From the NCBI GenBank assembly GCA_903910385.1, contig CAIVZM010000065.1, positions 1-64,000 of the forward strand: DNA of 64,000 bases, in the 5' to 3' direction. This DNA comes from an uncultured Armatimonadota bacterium. GTDB lineage: Bacteria > Armatimonadota > Armatimonadia > Armatimonadales > Armatimonadaceae. The notes under the pieces are model-generated. The model was not told the DNA's origin and made no database searches. It saw only the letters and a program-made list of their open reading frames with translations. The position numbers and the translations under genes were made by a program. Of this stretch, positions 44,989 to 54,662 are shown piece after piece; position 1 is the first letter of the stretch, and every line of letters begins with the position of its first letter.

Positions 44989-46104
44989 TTACACTTGAAA
45001 AAGAATATTCATGACGTCCCCATCCTGAACGACATATTCCTTTCCTTCCACCCGCAACCAACCCCGTTCCTTCGCGCCGGGAATGCCGCCCGCCGTAACC
45101 AGTTTTTCCCAATCCACCACTTCGGCGCGGATAAACCCTCGTTCCAGATCGGAGTGAATGACTCCTGCCGCTTGTGGAGCCTTTGTCCCTGCACGAATCG
45201 TCCAGGCACGCACTTCTTGCACTCCGGCGGTAAGGAATGTCCGCAGACCGAGCATTCGATAGGCGATATGGATCAAGCGGTTCAGACCGGGTTCCTCCAG
45301 TCCGAGGCTTTGCAGATATTCCGCTGCCTCATCCGCTTCCAGATCACCCAGTTCGGCTTCGATACGCGCCGAAATAACGACTACTTCGGCTCCCTGCTTC
45401 GTAGCGTGGGCGCGTAACGCGGCGACATGCGGGTTATTGGCGCCATCCGGCAAATCTTCCTCGGCGACATTGGCGACATAAATTCCCGGTTTGGAAGTCA
45501 GCAAGGTCAATACCTTGAACGCTCTCGCCTGCGCTTCCGGATCACTGTGGACATACTCACGAGCAGGTCTTCCCTGATCAAGCAAGGCGTACACCGGTTC
45601 GGCGACATCGAGGAGTTCTTTATCATCCTTATTGGTGCGGGAGGATTTTCGCAAGCGTTCCATCCGCTTTTCGAGCGATTGCAAATCGGCAAGGGCAAGT
45701 TCGGTGTCAATCGTCTCGATATCGGCGATTGGGTCTACCTTTCCTTCCACATGGATAATATTGGTATCTTCGAAACAACGAACGACATGCGCGACCGCTG
45801 CGACCTCACGGATATGAGCCAGAAACTGGTTGCCCAGACCTTCTCCTTTGTGAGCGCCGCGAACGAGCCCGGCGATATCCACGAATTCGACGCTGGTTGG
45901 GACAATCGGCGGAATGCGCTCGCCTTTGATATAAAGCTTTTGCAACGCATTCAGGCGTTCATCCGGCATGGCGACCACGCCGACATTCTTATCAATAGTG
46001 GCGAACGGATAATTCGCCGCCAGCGCTCCCGCCTTCGTAATCGCGTTAAACAAGGTGGACTTGCCCACATTGGGCAGTCCCACAATACCCACTCCCAGAG
46101 CCAT
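44989..46104 (-). CDS. ychF: Ribosome-binding ATPase YchF
   Basis: OBG-family P-loop protein (371 residues) that prefers ATP and associates with ribosomes. The N-terminal MALGVGIVGLPNVGKSTLFN contains the P-loop; VDIAGLVRGAHKGEGLGNQFL is the switch region. The coiled-coil insertion and the C-terminal TGS domain (VRAWTIRAGTKAPQAAGVIH ... VQDGDVMNILFQV) are complete. GGAAAG precedes ATG 46104; a longer frame from 46218 is not family-like. Confidence 0.97.
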   Translation of the reverse strand: MALGVGIVGLPNVGKSTLFNAITKAGALAANYPFATIDKNVGVVAMPDERLNALQKLYIKGERIPPIVPTSVEFVDIAGLVRGAHKGEGLGNQFLAHIREVAAVAHVVRCFEDTNIIHVEGKVDPIADIETIDTELALADLQSLEKRMERLRKSSRTNKDDKELLDVAEPVYALLDQGRPAREYVHSDPEAQARAFKVLTLLTSKPGIYVANVAEEDLPDGANNPHVAALRAHATKQGAEVVVISARIEAELGDLEADEAAEYLQSLGLEEPGLNRLIHIAYRMLGLRTFLTAGVQEVRAWTIRAGTKAPQAAGVIHSDLERGFIRAEVVDWEKLVTAGGIPGAKERGWLRVEGKEYVVQDGDVMNILFQV

Positions 46105-46245
46105 AAATAAAATCTTTCCGGAAAATTCCCGTACTACGTTACGGCATCGCCGGAGAAACGTCAAACGGCGTTTCCGTAGCGATCCCTGCATCTGAGTCTG
46201 ACGAAGGGATCGCGCCACAGATTCCGATAGAAAAAGCGTTCCCGA

Positions 46246-47256
46246 TTACGACTGTTTAGGCAGTGTCGGAAGGACGCCAGAACGCCATGCGGCGATCAAT
46301 TGATCTTCGAACTCGTTTTCTTTTACCGGAGCGTTCTTGCTGTTGGCGTCCCCCCAATCAATGGTGCGGGAAGCGCCTTCGCTGAGTGGGATCAGTTGAC
46401 CGCTGTAGTCGGTATGAGCTTTGATCTTTCGATTATCGAAGATACTGGGCCATGCAAAAATATCTTTCGTCCCGCCCGAATAATGCGGCGCAACCTGCAC
46501 CAGAATATCGGTGGGAATAAAGATTGGGTTATACGTTCCTCCGGCTGCCGCCGCGACAATTTCCCCATAGGTATTCCAGGTCATGTACTCATCGCCCGTG
46601 ATGTTGTAGGCTTCCCCGTAGGTTTTTTTGTTACCCATGACGCCGATAAAACCACGCGCCACATCATCGACATGACAGGACGCCCACAGATTGGTGCCAT
46701 CGCCGGGAACGATCACTGGCAGACCGGTACGCAACCGGGCGATATGCGATTCCGCCGGACCGAACGGGCGGATTAACAGACCGCCTTCGCCGTAGGAATG
46801 AGAAGGTCGCATGATGGTGGCAGGAAATTCGCTTTCCGAAAATGCCGCCATCAGTAATTTTTCGCATTCCGCTTTATTCTTGCCATAGCCGCCCGGCGAA
46901 TGGAAAGGCTCTGTCTCCGGAGTCGGGATGGTGATCGGCGGACCAGAGTACACACAGACCGTCGAGCAGTGGATAAATTGCCCGCACCGACCGGAAAACG
47001 CTCGAATCGCTGATTTCGTATCATCCGGGTGAAAAGCGACCATATCAACGACTACATCGTAGGTTTTATCGGCGAAAGTCGCTTCAAACGTCCCGACATC
47101 CTTTCGGTCGCCCAGAATCACTTCATACGTCCCATCTTCCAGTCGACTTTCGGACTTTCCGCGATTGTAGCAGGTCACCTGATGCCCCTGTGCGATCAAC
47201 TGCCGGGCGATCGCTGTCGATATCAGCCCGGTGCCACCGATAAATAGAACATGCAT
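46246..47256 (-). CDS. NAD-dependent epimerase/dehydratase, atypical SDR
   Basis: 336-residue extended SDR resembling the CSP41/atypical group. Rossmann motif GGTGLISTAIARQL near the N-terminus; acidic region GDRKDV; active-site region FIHCSTVCVYSG with the Tyr/Lys of YGKNKAECEKLL. Substrate-binding C-terminal region GDEYMTWNTYGEIVA is typical of plant and bacterial CSP41-like reductases. The substrate is unknown. It ends 141 nt before the start of ychF. The upstream spacer is shared with the divergent atpG promoter. Confidence 0.92.
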   Translation of the reverse strand: MHVLFIGGTGLISTAIARQLIAQGHQVTCYNRGKSESRLEDGTYEVILGDRKDVGTFEATFADKTYDVVVDMVAFHPDDTKSAIRAFSGRCGQFIHCSTVCVYSGPPITIPTPETEPFHSPGGYGKNKAECEKLLMAAFSESEFPATIMRPSHSYGEGGLLIRPFGPAESHIARLRTGLPVIVPGDGTNLWASCHVDDVARGFIGVMGNKKTYGEAYNITGDEYMTWNTYGEIVAAAAGGTYNPIFIPTDILVQVAPHYSGGTKDIFAWPSIFDNRKIKAHTDYSGQLIPLSEGASRTIDWGDANSKNAPVKENEFEDQLIAAWRSGVLPTLPKQS

Positions 47257-47348
47257 AATTCTGAATCACTCCCCTGTTGAGTCAGATATCCGTTCGCCAT
47301 TCCCGAAAGGATTCCCTGCCCCGAAATCGTTTCCGTGGAGCGTAAACG

Positions 47349-47377
47349 GTGACAGAACAGCGGGGAAGCGGTATAAT
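47349..47377 (+). promoter_or_regulatory. Predicted sigma-70 promoter of atpG
   Basis: GTGACA (47349-47354), a 17-nt spacer and a perfect TATAAT (47372-47377); start near 47384 and a leader of about 93 nt. Confidence 0.7.
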
Positions 47378-47476
47378 ATTCAGGCTTTCCGTACGGTAGC
47401 GTCCCTATCGCTTGCTTTCCGCAATGGCTCGCATGCCGAACGGTCACGATTTTCAGGGAGACGAGTTCAGCGCTAT

Positions 47477-48346
47477 ATGCCCACAACCCGACAGATCCGA
47501 ACGCGTATTCGCACTGCGAAAAACATTCAGCAAATTACCAAGGCGATGAAAATGGTCGCCGCCGCCCGCCTCAAAAAGGCGCAAGACCGCGTTCAAGCGG
47601 CTCGTCCCTATTCGGAGAAGATGCGCGAGGTGATGGCCTCCCTCGGCGAGGCTGCCGGCGGTTCCGTAAGCCATCCACTTCTGGAAACGCGCGAGGTCAA
47701 TCGCGTCGGCTTCATCGTTATCTCCGCAGATAGAGGTTTGTGCGGTTCGTATTCCACAAACCTGCTCAAAAAGGCGGCGGAAGCTGTTCGTCCCTATCAG
47801 TCGAATCAAACCCGAATCCTGGCAGTCGCCCGAAAAGGCGCAACCTACTTCCGACGACGAAATTATCCTATCTCGGCGGAGTATGAACTCAACATGACCG
47901 GAGCGGCCTTCGCGGAAGCGCAGGAAATCGGAAGTCAAGCGCGGCAACTGTATATCTCTGGCGAAGTCGATGCAGTTTATCTCGTTTACACAAAGTTCAT
48001 TTCCGCCCTGACTCAACGTCCTTTGACCATTCCTTTGCTGCCACTGTCAGCGGAAGCGACCGGCGAAGGCGAAGCGTCCGCAGGCGGAGAAGATTACATC
48101 TACGAACCGGGTGCAGAGGCGATCCTTTCGCGATTGCTCCCGCAGTATGTGGATGTTGTCATCTACCAGGCGCTTCTGGAAGCGGTCGCCAGTGAACACG
48201 GTTCCCGTATGACTGCAATGAGCAGCGCGACCGATAACGCAGGAAAAATGATCTCGACCTTGACCCTTGCCCTGAACCGCGCACGTCAGGCGAGCATCAC
48301 CAAAGAGATCGCCGAAATCGTCGGCGGCGCCGAAGCGATGAAATAA
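47477..48346 (+). CDS. atpG: ATP synthase F1 gamma subunit
   Basis: Central rotor shaft of the F1 ATPase, 289 residues, normal length. The N-terminal helix TTRQIRTRIRTAKNIQQITKAM and C-terminal SRMTAMSSATDNAGKMISTL are diagnostic. The open frame extends upstream to 47231, but ATG 47477 gives the family N-terminus; no strong Shine-Dalgarno is visible. It has its own promoter and no other atp gene beside it: an epimerase lies divergently upstream and an esterase downstream. In most bacteria atpG sits between atpA and atpD. Confidence 0.97.
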   Translation: MPTTRQIRTRIRTAKNIQQITKAMKMVAAARLKKAQDRVQAARPYSEKMREVMASLGEAAGGSVSHPLLETREVNRVGFIVISADRGLCGSYSTNLLKKAAEAVRPYQSNQTRILAVARKGATYFRRRNYPISAEYELNMTGAAFAEAQEIGSQARQLYISGEVDAVYLVYTKFISALTQRPLTIPLLPLSAEATGEGEASAGGEDYIYEPGAEAILSRLLPQYVDVVIYQALLEAVASEHGSRMTAMSSATDNAGKMISTLTLALNRARQASITKEIAEIVGGAEAMK

Positions 48347-48422
48347 GCCGTACATCAACATTCAGGCATGGTTGAAAGCGTCCGTATCGCGATGAAAAGG
48401 GAACTGTTTCCCGACGTTTCTC

Positions 48423-48442
48423 GCGCTACGGGCGCTTTTTTT
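48423..48442 (+). terminator. Short GC hairpin with T-run after atpG
   Basis: A four-bp stem gcgc/gcgc with a tacgg loop, followed by seven Ts. The stem is short, so termination may be partial. It lies 10 nt before the next start codon. Confidence 0.35.
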
Positions 48443-48452
48443 GGAGAATGAA

Positions 48453-49685
48453 ATGAATCGTTTTTATCTGAGCGTAGCATTGGGCTTGCTGACCTGTGGA
48501 ACTGCGATGGCGCAGGAAGCGCCACGCAACCCCGGAGCTTTTGCGGAATCATTGAAGAGACCGCGAAACGCGGAAGAACTCGCCAATGGCGTCCGTAAGT
48601 GGTTCGGCGCCGACAATCTGAAAAAAGGGCCGGGACCAAAAGTATCCAATACCGAAGCCGCATGGGCAATCGAGATACCAAACGTCACCAGTAAAGCGGG
48701 CGAACCCCGCATCATTTCAGAAGATAACTCCCTGACGCTTCCCCTGAAGCGGATCGGCAAAACGGACGTTTTTGCGTCGGCTGTCAAATTACCGGAAGGC
48801 GCCGCCTTCCGCTGGGCCTACGAAGCGGACGGCAAGAAAATCGGCGATTGGCGCAACCTTGAAGTTTACACTGACCCGGTGGAATTCACTCCTAATCCCA
48901 ACGCGCCGCACGGCGCGACGACCGCAATGCCCAAGTTTCGGAGCAAGGTTTTCGAAGGCACTTCCCGCGACTGGTGGGTCTACATTCCCGCGCAGGTCAA
49001 AGAGAAACCGGATGTTCCTGCCGCCCTGATGGTGTTTCAGGACGGGCAATGGGAAAAAGACTCGATCCCGGTGGCGTTAGACAATCTGATCAGCAAGGGG
49101 GATATTCCCCCGATGGTCGCAGTGTTTATTACGCCCGGAACCTTTGACAATGGCGGTTCCAACCGCTCCGTCGAGTATGACACCCTTTCGCCGAAGTTCT
49201 CGCAGTTCCTGATCGAAGAAATCATTCCGGAAGTCAATAAACTGGCAAAAATACGCACGGACGCCGCCGGCAGGGGCATTTCCGGTATCAGTAGCGGCGG
49301 AATTTGCGCCTTTACGGTCGCCTGGGAACGACCCGACCAGTTTCATAAAGTTCTGAGCGGCGTCGGTTCCTTTACCAATCTGCAGGGCGGCGCCAACAGC
49401 ATCAGCGGCGGACATAATTACCCGTTTCTGATCCGTAACGAAATCGGATGGGACAAAAAGGGCAAGAATCGCCCGATCCGTGTCTTCCTCAGCGACGGGA
49501 AAAACGATCTGGACAACAAGGCGGGAAACTGGCCTCTGGCGAACCAGCAGATGGCAAAAGCGTTAGAGTTCGGCAGTTATGATTACAAGTTCGTCTTTGG
49601 GAATGGTTTTCATAGCGGCGCGTTTCATCACGCCCTCTTTCCTGATGCCATGCGCTGGCTCTGGCGGGATGAAGTGAAGAAATAA
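48453..49685 (+). CDS. Secreted esterase, enterochelin-esterase-like alpha/beta hydrolase
   Basis: 410-residue exported hydrolase: signal peptide to about GTAMAQ, an N-terminal CBM48/immunoglobulin-like domain (about 65-160), then an esterase D/Fes-like catalytic domain. The nucleophile elbow is GISSGG; the acid is probably in VFLSDGKNDLDN and the catalytic His in FGNGFHSGAFHH. Related proteins cut siderophore esters, feruloyl esters or acetylated sugars; no siderophore genes are nearby, which favours a polysaccharide side-chain role. GGAG 6 nt before ATG 48453 decides the start. It ends at a long hairpin shared with rsmE. Confidence 0.92.
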   Translation: MNRFYLSVALGLLTCGTAMAQEAPRNPGAFAESLKRPRNAEELANGVRKWFGADNLKKGPGPKVSNTEAAWAIEIPNVTSKAGEPRIISEDNSLTLPLKRIGKTDVFASAVKLPEGAAFRWAYEADGKKIGDWRNLEVYTDPVEFTPNPNAPHGATTAMPKFRSKVFEGTSRDWWVYIPAQVKEKPDVPAALMVFQDGQWEKDSIPVALDNLISKGDIPPMVAVFITPGTFDNGGSNRSVEYDTLSPKFSQFLIEEIIPEVNKLAKIRTDAAGRGISGISSGGICAFTVAWERPDQFHKVLSGVGSFTNLQGGANSISGGHNYPFLIRNEIGWDKKGKNRPIRVFLSDGKNDLDNKAGNWPLANQQMAKALEFGSYDYKFVFGNGFHSGAFHHALFPDAMRWLWRDEVKK

Positions 49686-49697
49686 ACGGACATCGAA

Positions 49698-49754
49698 GGT
49701 CGGAGCGGTAATCCCTGATCGGCGTCCCTCGCATCAGGGATTACCGCTCCGACC
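49698..49754. terminator. Very long perfect hairpin between convergent genes
   Basis: A 22-bp perfect stem (49698-49719 with 49733-49754) and a 13-nt loop. The stop codon of rsmE (49741-49743) lies inside the right arm. It can form in transcripts from both directions; no U-run follows. Confidence 0.8.
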
Positions 49755-50499
49755 AGAATAAAATTTGGGAGAGCGCGACCAGAGCCGCCGTTTCCGTACG
49801 CAGAATGAGCGGCCCCAGTGATATCGGTTTCGCTCCCTGACGGGTAAACAGCTCAACTTCAACGTCAGTGAACCCGCCTTCCGGGCCTACCAGCGCCAGC
49901 AACTTCGCGGGAGCGCCAGGTGTCCCGGCAAGCGCGTTCATGGTTTCCTGTAAGGGTATCGTCGCGGATTCGTGAAGAATGAGGACGCCATCATAACGGG
50001 GGAAAGTCTGAGCCACTTCTCTGGCTCCCGCTAACCAGGTGACCGAAGGTAACACTCCCCTTCCAGACTGTTCCGCCGCCCCCTGAACGATTCCCTGCCA
50101 GCGAAGAACCCGCTTCTCGATTTTATCCTTGCCTTCCATTCGGGCAACCGAACGATCGGTCTGGAAAAGGACGAATCCTTCCGCACCGATCTCCGTCCCG
50201 TGTTGCAAGACCTGTTCCGCTTTATCCACGCTTTTGGGAAGCGACTGTCCCACCGTGATCGCAATCTTCGGTTCCACCTGCAACTCCCGCACATTCCGAA
50301 TGACGACGCTGACCGTGTCCCGCGTGATTTCCTGGATCACTGTATCGTAGGCGCGGTTTTTCCCGTCGTGCAGGGTGATCGCTTCGCCAACGCGCATACG
50401 TAAAACCGTCCGGGCATGACGACCCGCTTCCGGAGGAAGTAGGAACGTCGTGTCGATAGTAGGGGAAGCCGGGACGAAAAATCGGGGGATTGAAGACAT
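49741..50499 (-). CDS. rsmE: 16S rRNA (uracil(1498)-N(3))-methyltransferase
   Basis: SPOUT-class rRNA methyltransferase of 252 residues. PUA-like N-terminal domain (RFFVPASPTIDTTFLLPPEA) followed by the knotted SPOUT core: LLALVGPEGGFTDVEVELF and ISLGPLILRTETAALVALSQ are the SAM-binding signatures. It methylates U1498 in the 30S decoding region. It follows holB by 31 nt and is probably co-transcribed. Confidence 0.95.
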   Translation of the reverse strand: MSSIPRFFVPASPTIDTTFLLPPEAGRHARTVLRMRVGEAITLHDGKNRAYDTVIQEITRDTVSVVIRNVRELQVEPKIAITVGQSLPKSVDKAEQVLQHGTEIGAEGFVLFQTDRSVARMEGKDKIEKRVLRWQGIVQGAAEQSGRGVLPSVTWLAGAREVAQTFPRYDGVLILHESATIPLQETMNALAGTPGAPAKLLALVGPEGGFTDVEVELFTRQGAKPISLGPLILRTETAALVALSQILFWSER

Positions 50500-50530
50500 A
50501 AAAGGTTTACCGGCGTCAGGTCTACACGAA

Positions 50531-51604
50531 TCAGACTTTTTTAGGCGTTAATTTGAGCATCAGCGCTTCCGTGGCTAATTGTGCATTGGCGTTCCGGGTC
50601 AGGTAACGGCGGAACTTCGCCAGCGTCTCCGCGTTTTCCGTCAGTTGCTCGAGACGATAGCGCGAAGCGGCGGACTGGATAGCAGTACGGCGATCCTCAT
50701 GAATCAACGGTGCGTCCCCGCCGCGCAATGAGATCGCCAGCAAATCGGAATACCAGGCGGATAGGACATCGAGCGAGCGAGCGAGGTCGCCCCTGCCGCT
50801 TTTCTCTTCGCCTGCATCAGCGTCCTCTCCTTTTTTCGGTTTTGCCGGTTTTGCGCCATTTCGCAGTTCTTCCGCCAGACGAAAGGCGGCGATTCCCGGA
50901 CTTCGTGCGATTTTCTCCGCCAGATCGAGCAGGGATGCACGTTGATCCCGCAATTCGGTGGCGTCCGCCAGACGAATCGCTCTGCCCGGTCCCCCTTCGC
51001 TGTAAGCAGCCAGCATTCGCGCTTCCGCCAGCGATACTCCCTTCCGTTCCGCTACCGTGCGTGCGATTGCTTCGGCAGGAACCTGCCGGAATCGTACCAT
51101 CTGGCACCGGGAAAGAATGGTAGGCAGGACAGCGGAAGGAGATGGAGCGCACAAAATAAAGTTGACGTAACGGGGTGGTTCTTCGAGCGCTTTCAGCAAC
51201 GAATTGGCTGACTCATCATTGAGCGTTTCCGCCCGTTCCAGAAGGTAGATTCGTCTTGGCGCGGCAACCGGAGCAAAGGACAACGTCTCCAGAGCGCCCG
51301 TCGGATGTCCGGATCGTGACCATAACTGCCAGATACGCGTGAAATCTCCCTCAGGCGCGATGCGGGTGAAATCTGGATGCTCGTTGGCGTTGATTCGGTT
51401 ACAGTTCACGCAGGAATCGCACGGATCACCATCGGGCGAGGGGCGCTTGCAACAAAGAGCCTTCGAGAACTCGATCGCCGCCGTGGTTTTGCCGACCCCT
51501 TCCGATCCGACGAAGAGATACGCTTGAGGGACGGCATCCCGATTGATCGCCGCCTTCAAAGCCGCAATCGCCGTATCCTGACCAATTAACGAAGAAAAAG
51601 ACAC
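50531..51604 (-). CDS. holB: DNA polymerase III delta-prime subunit
   Basis: Clamp-loader subunit, 357 residues. AAA+ Walker A GSEGVGKTT (33-41), a four-Cys zinc module (CC ... CDSCVNC, about 50-66), sensor region ERAETLNDESANSLLKALEEP and LPTILSRCQMVRF. A Lys/Glu/Gly-rich insert (AKPKKGEDADAGEEKSG) interrupts the C-terminal domain. The Walker A is intact although delta-prime does not need ATP hydrolysis. First of a probable holB-rsmE unit. Confidence 0.94.
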   Translation of the reverse strand: MSFSSLIGQDTAIAALKAAINRDAVPQAYLFVGSEGVGKTTAAIEFSKALCCKRPSPDGDPCDSCVNCNRINANEHPDFTRIAPEGDFTRIWQLWSRSGHPTGALETLSFAPVAAPRRIYLLERAETLNDESANSLLKALEEPPRYVNFILCAPSPSAVLPTILSRCQMVRFRQVPAEAIARTVAERKGVSLAEARMLAAYSEGGPGRAIRLADATELRDQRASLLDLAEKIARSPGIAAFRLAEELRNGAKPAKPKKGEDADAGEEKSGRGDLARSLDVLSAWYSDLLAISLRGGDAPLIHEDRRTAIQSAASRYRLEQLTENAETLAKFRRYLTRNANAQLATEALMLKLTPKKV

Positions 51605-51681
51605 TTTCCGCTTATCTTACCATTCGGCGCATCGATCTTGCTTTCTCGAACCCGGAGAAAGATGAAGACGGATGATAGCGC

Positions 51682-53397
51682 TCAGGGGGCGTTCATGCCG
51701 GGGGATTTGGTCTCTCCGGATACCTGCCCGGTCTTGGTCGCCGCTTCCATCAGGGTCGACAGACCGCGCTTTGCCGCTTCCGGGTGGTTTTCCAGCATAT
51801 AGATCATTTCTTCCTGGCGTTTCGCTTTGTCCGGCTCATCATTGCGGGTGTAAAGATCCCTCAACGCGCGGTGGACAGAGATATCGTCCGGGCGGTTTCG
51901 TTCCAGGTCTTCGAGTCGGGAAACTTCGGTAATGTATTTAGCCAGTTGATCGGCCTGTTCCCTCGTTTCCTTCGCCTTATCGATCTTGCCGATGCGTTGA
52001 TACGCCTGTGCGAGAAGGCGAACGGCGAGGATGTTACGTGGGTCGCCTTCCAGAGCCTCAACCAGCAGAATCCCGGCGTCCGCAGCGGAGCTGGCATCGG
52101 CGCGATCCAGCAAGAGTTGCGCCAGACGGATTTTCACTATAGGAACATTCGGTTCGATTTTTAACGATGTTCTCAGATGCTCTTCCGCTTCCGCGATGCG
52201 AGCGTTGTCCGCTTTGCCATTGAGAATAATGTTCGCCAGCAGATAGTGGCTTCGTGCGTCCTCCGGGGCGGCGGCAAGTCTTCGGCGCAAGATCGTTTCG
52301 GCTTCGTCTGCATGGTAGGTAAAGGTCAGCGCATCCGCAAAATACGGATAGAAATCGGTTCGGTTCGGCGCCAGTCGTTCGGCGTTTCGGAAAGATTCCA
52401 GAGCGCGATCCATACGAAAAGCCTGTTGCAGGTGAGCGCGTCCCAGCCCGATCCAAGCGTCAACATCGTTTGGAGCGAACTTGACTGCCTTCTCATAGTT
52501 TTCGATAGCGAGACGAAAAAGGGACTTTTCGACAGCGACGGCTCCCAGACCTTTCAAAGCCGGTAACCAGTCAGGACGGAGGCTGAGAGCCGCCTTATAT
52601 TGTAGCCCCGCCTTGGCAAATATCTTCCCCTGGAACAGGGCGTCGCCGTAAGCGAGACGGATTTCCGGTGAATCAGGAAAGCGGGTGACCAGTCGCCGCG
52701 ATTCCGTTTCCGCTTCAGGCAACCGACGATTCTTGCTCAGCGCTTGCACCCATCGCGCCTGCGCCAGAGAATCATCAGGTTTAGCGAGGGCTTGCTTCTG
52801 TCGAAACGAAAAACCTCCCCGCTCCGGATCGCTTTTTTGTCGGTAGTTCATTACCGGGTTCAAAAAGCTTCCGCTCGCATAAAGGGCGACCAGCGGACGA
52901 ATGCCATCCGGGCTGATGACAGAAGCGATAGCGGTAGGGTCAGGAGTCTGACCAGTACGTTCGGCTTCCGCGAGGGGGGCTTGCAGACGAGAAAGCGCTT
53001 CCCGAGCAGGGCCGGAAGGTTGGCACTTTCCAGACCCTACCGCAAGTTGTAAAACGGCGCGAGCTTTGTTCAAGTCATTTGCTGCAGCAAAGCAAGAAGC
53101 CCAGGTGAGCCACAGCGCAGGTTCTCGAATACCTGCCCCAACCGCTTTTTCACAGATTGCTGTTGCAGTGGTGTATTCTTTCGCTTCCGCCAGTCGCGCC
53201 GCCAGCAAGGCGAGAGACCGGGCGTCCGCAGGGTCTTGCCGGACGCGTTCTTCCAGTTCCGGAAGGAACGCTTCCCGGCGCCACTCTTCTTGCAAAGCGT
53301 TACGAACGGCGAAGACGCCCCCTCCGATCAGGGCGAACATGAGAACAGCGACCAGAACAAGGCGCGTTATACGCCGATTAACAGGGCGTTCCATCAA
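51682..53397 (-). CDS. Membrane-anchored tetratricopeptide repeat protein
   Basis: 571 residues: one N-terminal transmembrane helix (about 11-31, LVLVAVLMFALIGGGVFAV) and then TPR units almost to the end. Good examples are AIENYEKAVKFAPNDVDAWIGLGRAHLQ, ALESFRNAERLAPNRTDFYP and AEEHLRTSLKIEPNVPIVKI. It probably acts as a periplasmic or surface scaffold. No catalytic domain. A small hairpin (51641-51661) follows the stop. It precedes holB by 77 nt. Confidence 0.9.
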   Translation of the reverse strand: MMERPVNRRITRLVLVAVLMFALIGGGVFAVRNALQEEWRREAFLPELEERVRQDPADARSLALLAARLAEAKEYTTATAICEKAVGAGIREPALWLTWASCFAAANDLNKARAVLQLAVGSGKCQPSGPAREALSRLQAPLAEAERTGQTPDPTAIASVISPDGIRPLVALYASGSFLNPVMNYRQKSDPERGGFSFRQKQALAKPDDSLAQARWVQALSKNRRLPEAETESRRLVTRFPDSPEIRLAYGDALFQGKIFAKAGLQYKAALSLRPDWLPALKGLGAVAVEKSLFRLAIENYEKAVKFAPNDVDAWIGLGRAHLQQAFRMDRALESFRNAERLAPNRTDFYPYFADALTFTYHADEAETILRRRLAAAPEDARSHYLLANIILNGKADNARIAEAEEHLRTSLKIEPNVPIVKIRLAQLLLDRADASSAADAGILLVEALEGDPRNILAVRLLAQAYQRIGKIDKAKETREQADQLAKYITEVSRLEDLERNRPDDISVHRALRDLYTRNDEPDKAKRQEEMIYMLENHPEAAKRGLSTLMEAATKTGQVSGETKSPGMNAP

Positions 53398-53431
53398 AAA
53401 TTGCCAGCGTTACTCCAGGGTTACCAGACGG

Positions 53432-53692
53432 CTACTTGTTATAATTTTTCAGCTGATCCCGAACGCCCGCCGGGATATTGGGATTACTTGCCGCTGAATT
53501 CATGTTCGTTGGAGTGACAGCATTGGCGGCAGGAGCACCGGGCGCAGGCGTTGGCGCGCCTTTTTCCGCCGGTTTAACAGGAGCTGCGGCATCTTCCGTT
53601 CCGGAAGAACTGCATCCAACCATACACAGGGACGCCATCATTGTGATGACGGGTAAGAACTTTCGGACATTCATGACAGTCATAGATTTCAT
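53432..53692 (-). CDS. Small lipoprotein
   Basis: 86 residues. The signal peptide ends in the lipobox CMVGC; the mature part is Ala/Pro/Lys-rich and disordered, ending NIPAGVRDQLKNYNK. No family recognised; the length and tail resemble small exported lipoproteins found next to prepilin-like genes in related genomes, from memory. ATG 53692 is used; ATG 53674 is also possible. It lies between the prepilin gene, with a terminator in between, and the TPR gene. Confidence 0.75.
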   Translation of the reverse strand: MKSMTVMNVRKFLPVITMMASLCMVGCSSSGTEDAAAPVKPAEKGAPTPAPGAPAANAVTPTNMNSAASNPNIPAGVRDQLKNYNK

Positions 53693-53716
53693 TCACTCTC
53701 GTGATAGATTTGAGGT

Positions 53717-53764
53717 TAAAAATAGATTCGGCGCAGAGCAAGACAATCCTGCTCTGCGCCGAAT
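53717..53764 (-). terminator. Intrinsic terminator of the prepilin gene
   Basis: A 15-bp perfect GC-rich stem (53726-53740 with 53750-53764), a 9-nt loop, and a tctattttt tail in the minus-strand direction. Confidence 0.9.
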
Positions 53765-53780
53765 TTAACGTTCGAACAGA

Positions 53781-54662
53781 TTACGGGGTGAAGGTCGTGG
53801 TGGGCTTCTGCTTCTTGAAGAGGTAGAAGTCGTTCTTACGGGTAGCGCCGTAGGTGAGCGATTTCACGTGACCGTCGGTGAAGACGTAGTTGCCCTGATC
53901 CTGATGACCCTTGATACCTGCGGTGCTGTTGAAAGCAGCCTTACAACCGGGAACGATATCAGCATCCTGACCCTTTTTGCGACCCGCCAACTTGTAGGTA
54001 TCGCAACCGGTGAACAGGGAACCCCACGCGGTGCCGTAAGCGGCGTCTCCGGCGGAGCCTTCGGAGCGGGACGTGTCATCGCCATTGAAACCACGGATTT
54101 CCACCAGCGCAATGGTATCGGCAGGCTGATCGATGGCGGCAAGCGAGGCGCCGGGACGACCCCAGTCAGAGAAGTCATCGCCAATCTGGGTGTACTGCGT
54201 AACGCCGGTATTGGAGTCATTCTTACCGGGGCTCTTCTGTTCGCCTTCTACAGTACGGATCGCGCCGGAATAGGTGTAGGAGCGAGCGGTAGACTTGGTA
54301 CCGGCGAACGAGCCGTCCCAGAGAGAACCCTTGTCCAGCGGCGGTGGAGCGGGCTGATTCGCGCAGGTCCAGACGCCGGTGCTCTTGATATAGGGCTGCA
54401 ACTGGCATTCCAGCGGGATTCGGTCCAGGGTTCCGCCGTTGATCGGGGTTACCTGAAGGAAGGCGCCAGGATACGTTTCATCGTAGTCCTGAACGTACAT
54501 GGCAAGGGCGAGGCCGACTTGCTTGGTGTTGGAAAGGCAGGCTGCCTGACGAGCCTTGTCTCGCGCCTGAGCGAAGACAGGGAAAAGGATAGCCGCCAAA
54601 ATAGCGATGATGGCGATAACGACGAGGAGCTCAATGAGCGTAAACCCTCTGCGACGTAACAT
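53781..54662 (-). CDS. Prepilin-like protein with N-terminal methylation motif and H-x9-DG tail (DUF1559-like)
   Basis: 293-residue type II secretion/type IV pilin-like protein. The N-terminus [19 protein letters not shown] is a class III/IV prepilin peptide: cleavage after G6 and E at mature position +5. The following [19 protein letters not shown] and [11 protein letters not shown] are typical of the large pseudopilin families of Armatimonadota and Planctomycetota. Near the C-terminus is [18 protein letters not shown], the H-x9-DG signature. GGAGG 8 nt before ATG 54662 decides the start. It has a consensus promoter about 225 nt upstream, a structured leader and a strong terminator, so it is a monocistronic, probably highly expressed gene. 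Confidence 0.95.
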   Translation of the reverse strand: MLRRRGFTLIELLVVIAIIAILAAILFPVFAQARDKARQAACLSNTKQVGLALAMYVQDYDETYPGAFLQVTPINGGTLDRIPLECQLQPYIKSTGVWTCANQPAPPPLDKGSLWDGSFAGTKSTARSYTYSGAIRTVEGEQKSPGKNDSNTGVTQYTQIGDDFSDWGRPGASLAAIDQPADTIALVEIRGFNGDDTSRSEGSAGDAAYGTAWGSLFTGCDTYKLAGRKKGQDADIVPGCKAAFNSTAGIKGHQDQGNYVFTDGHVKSLTYGATRKNDFYLFKKQKPTTTFTP

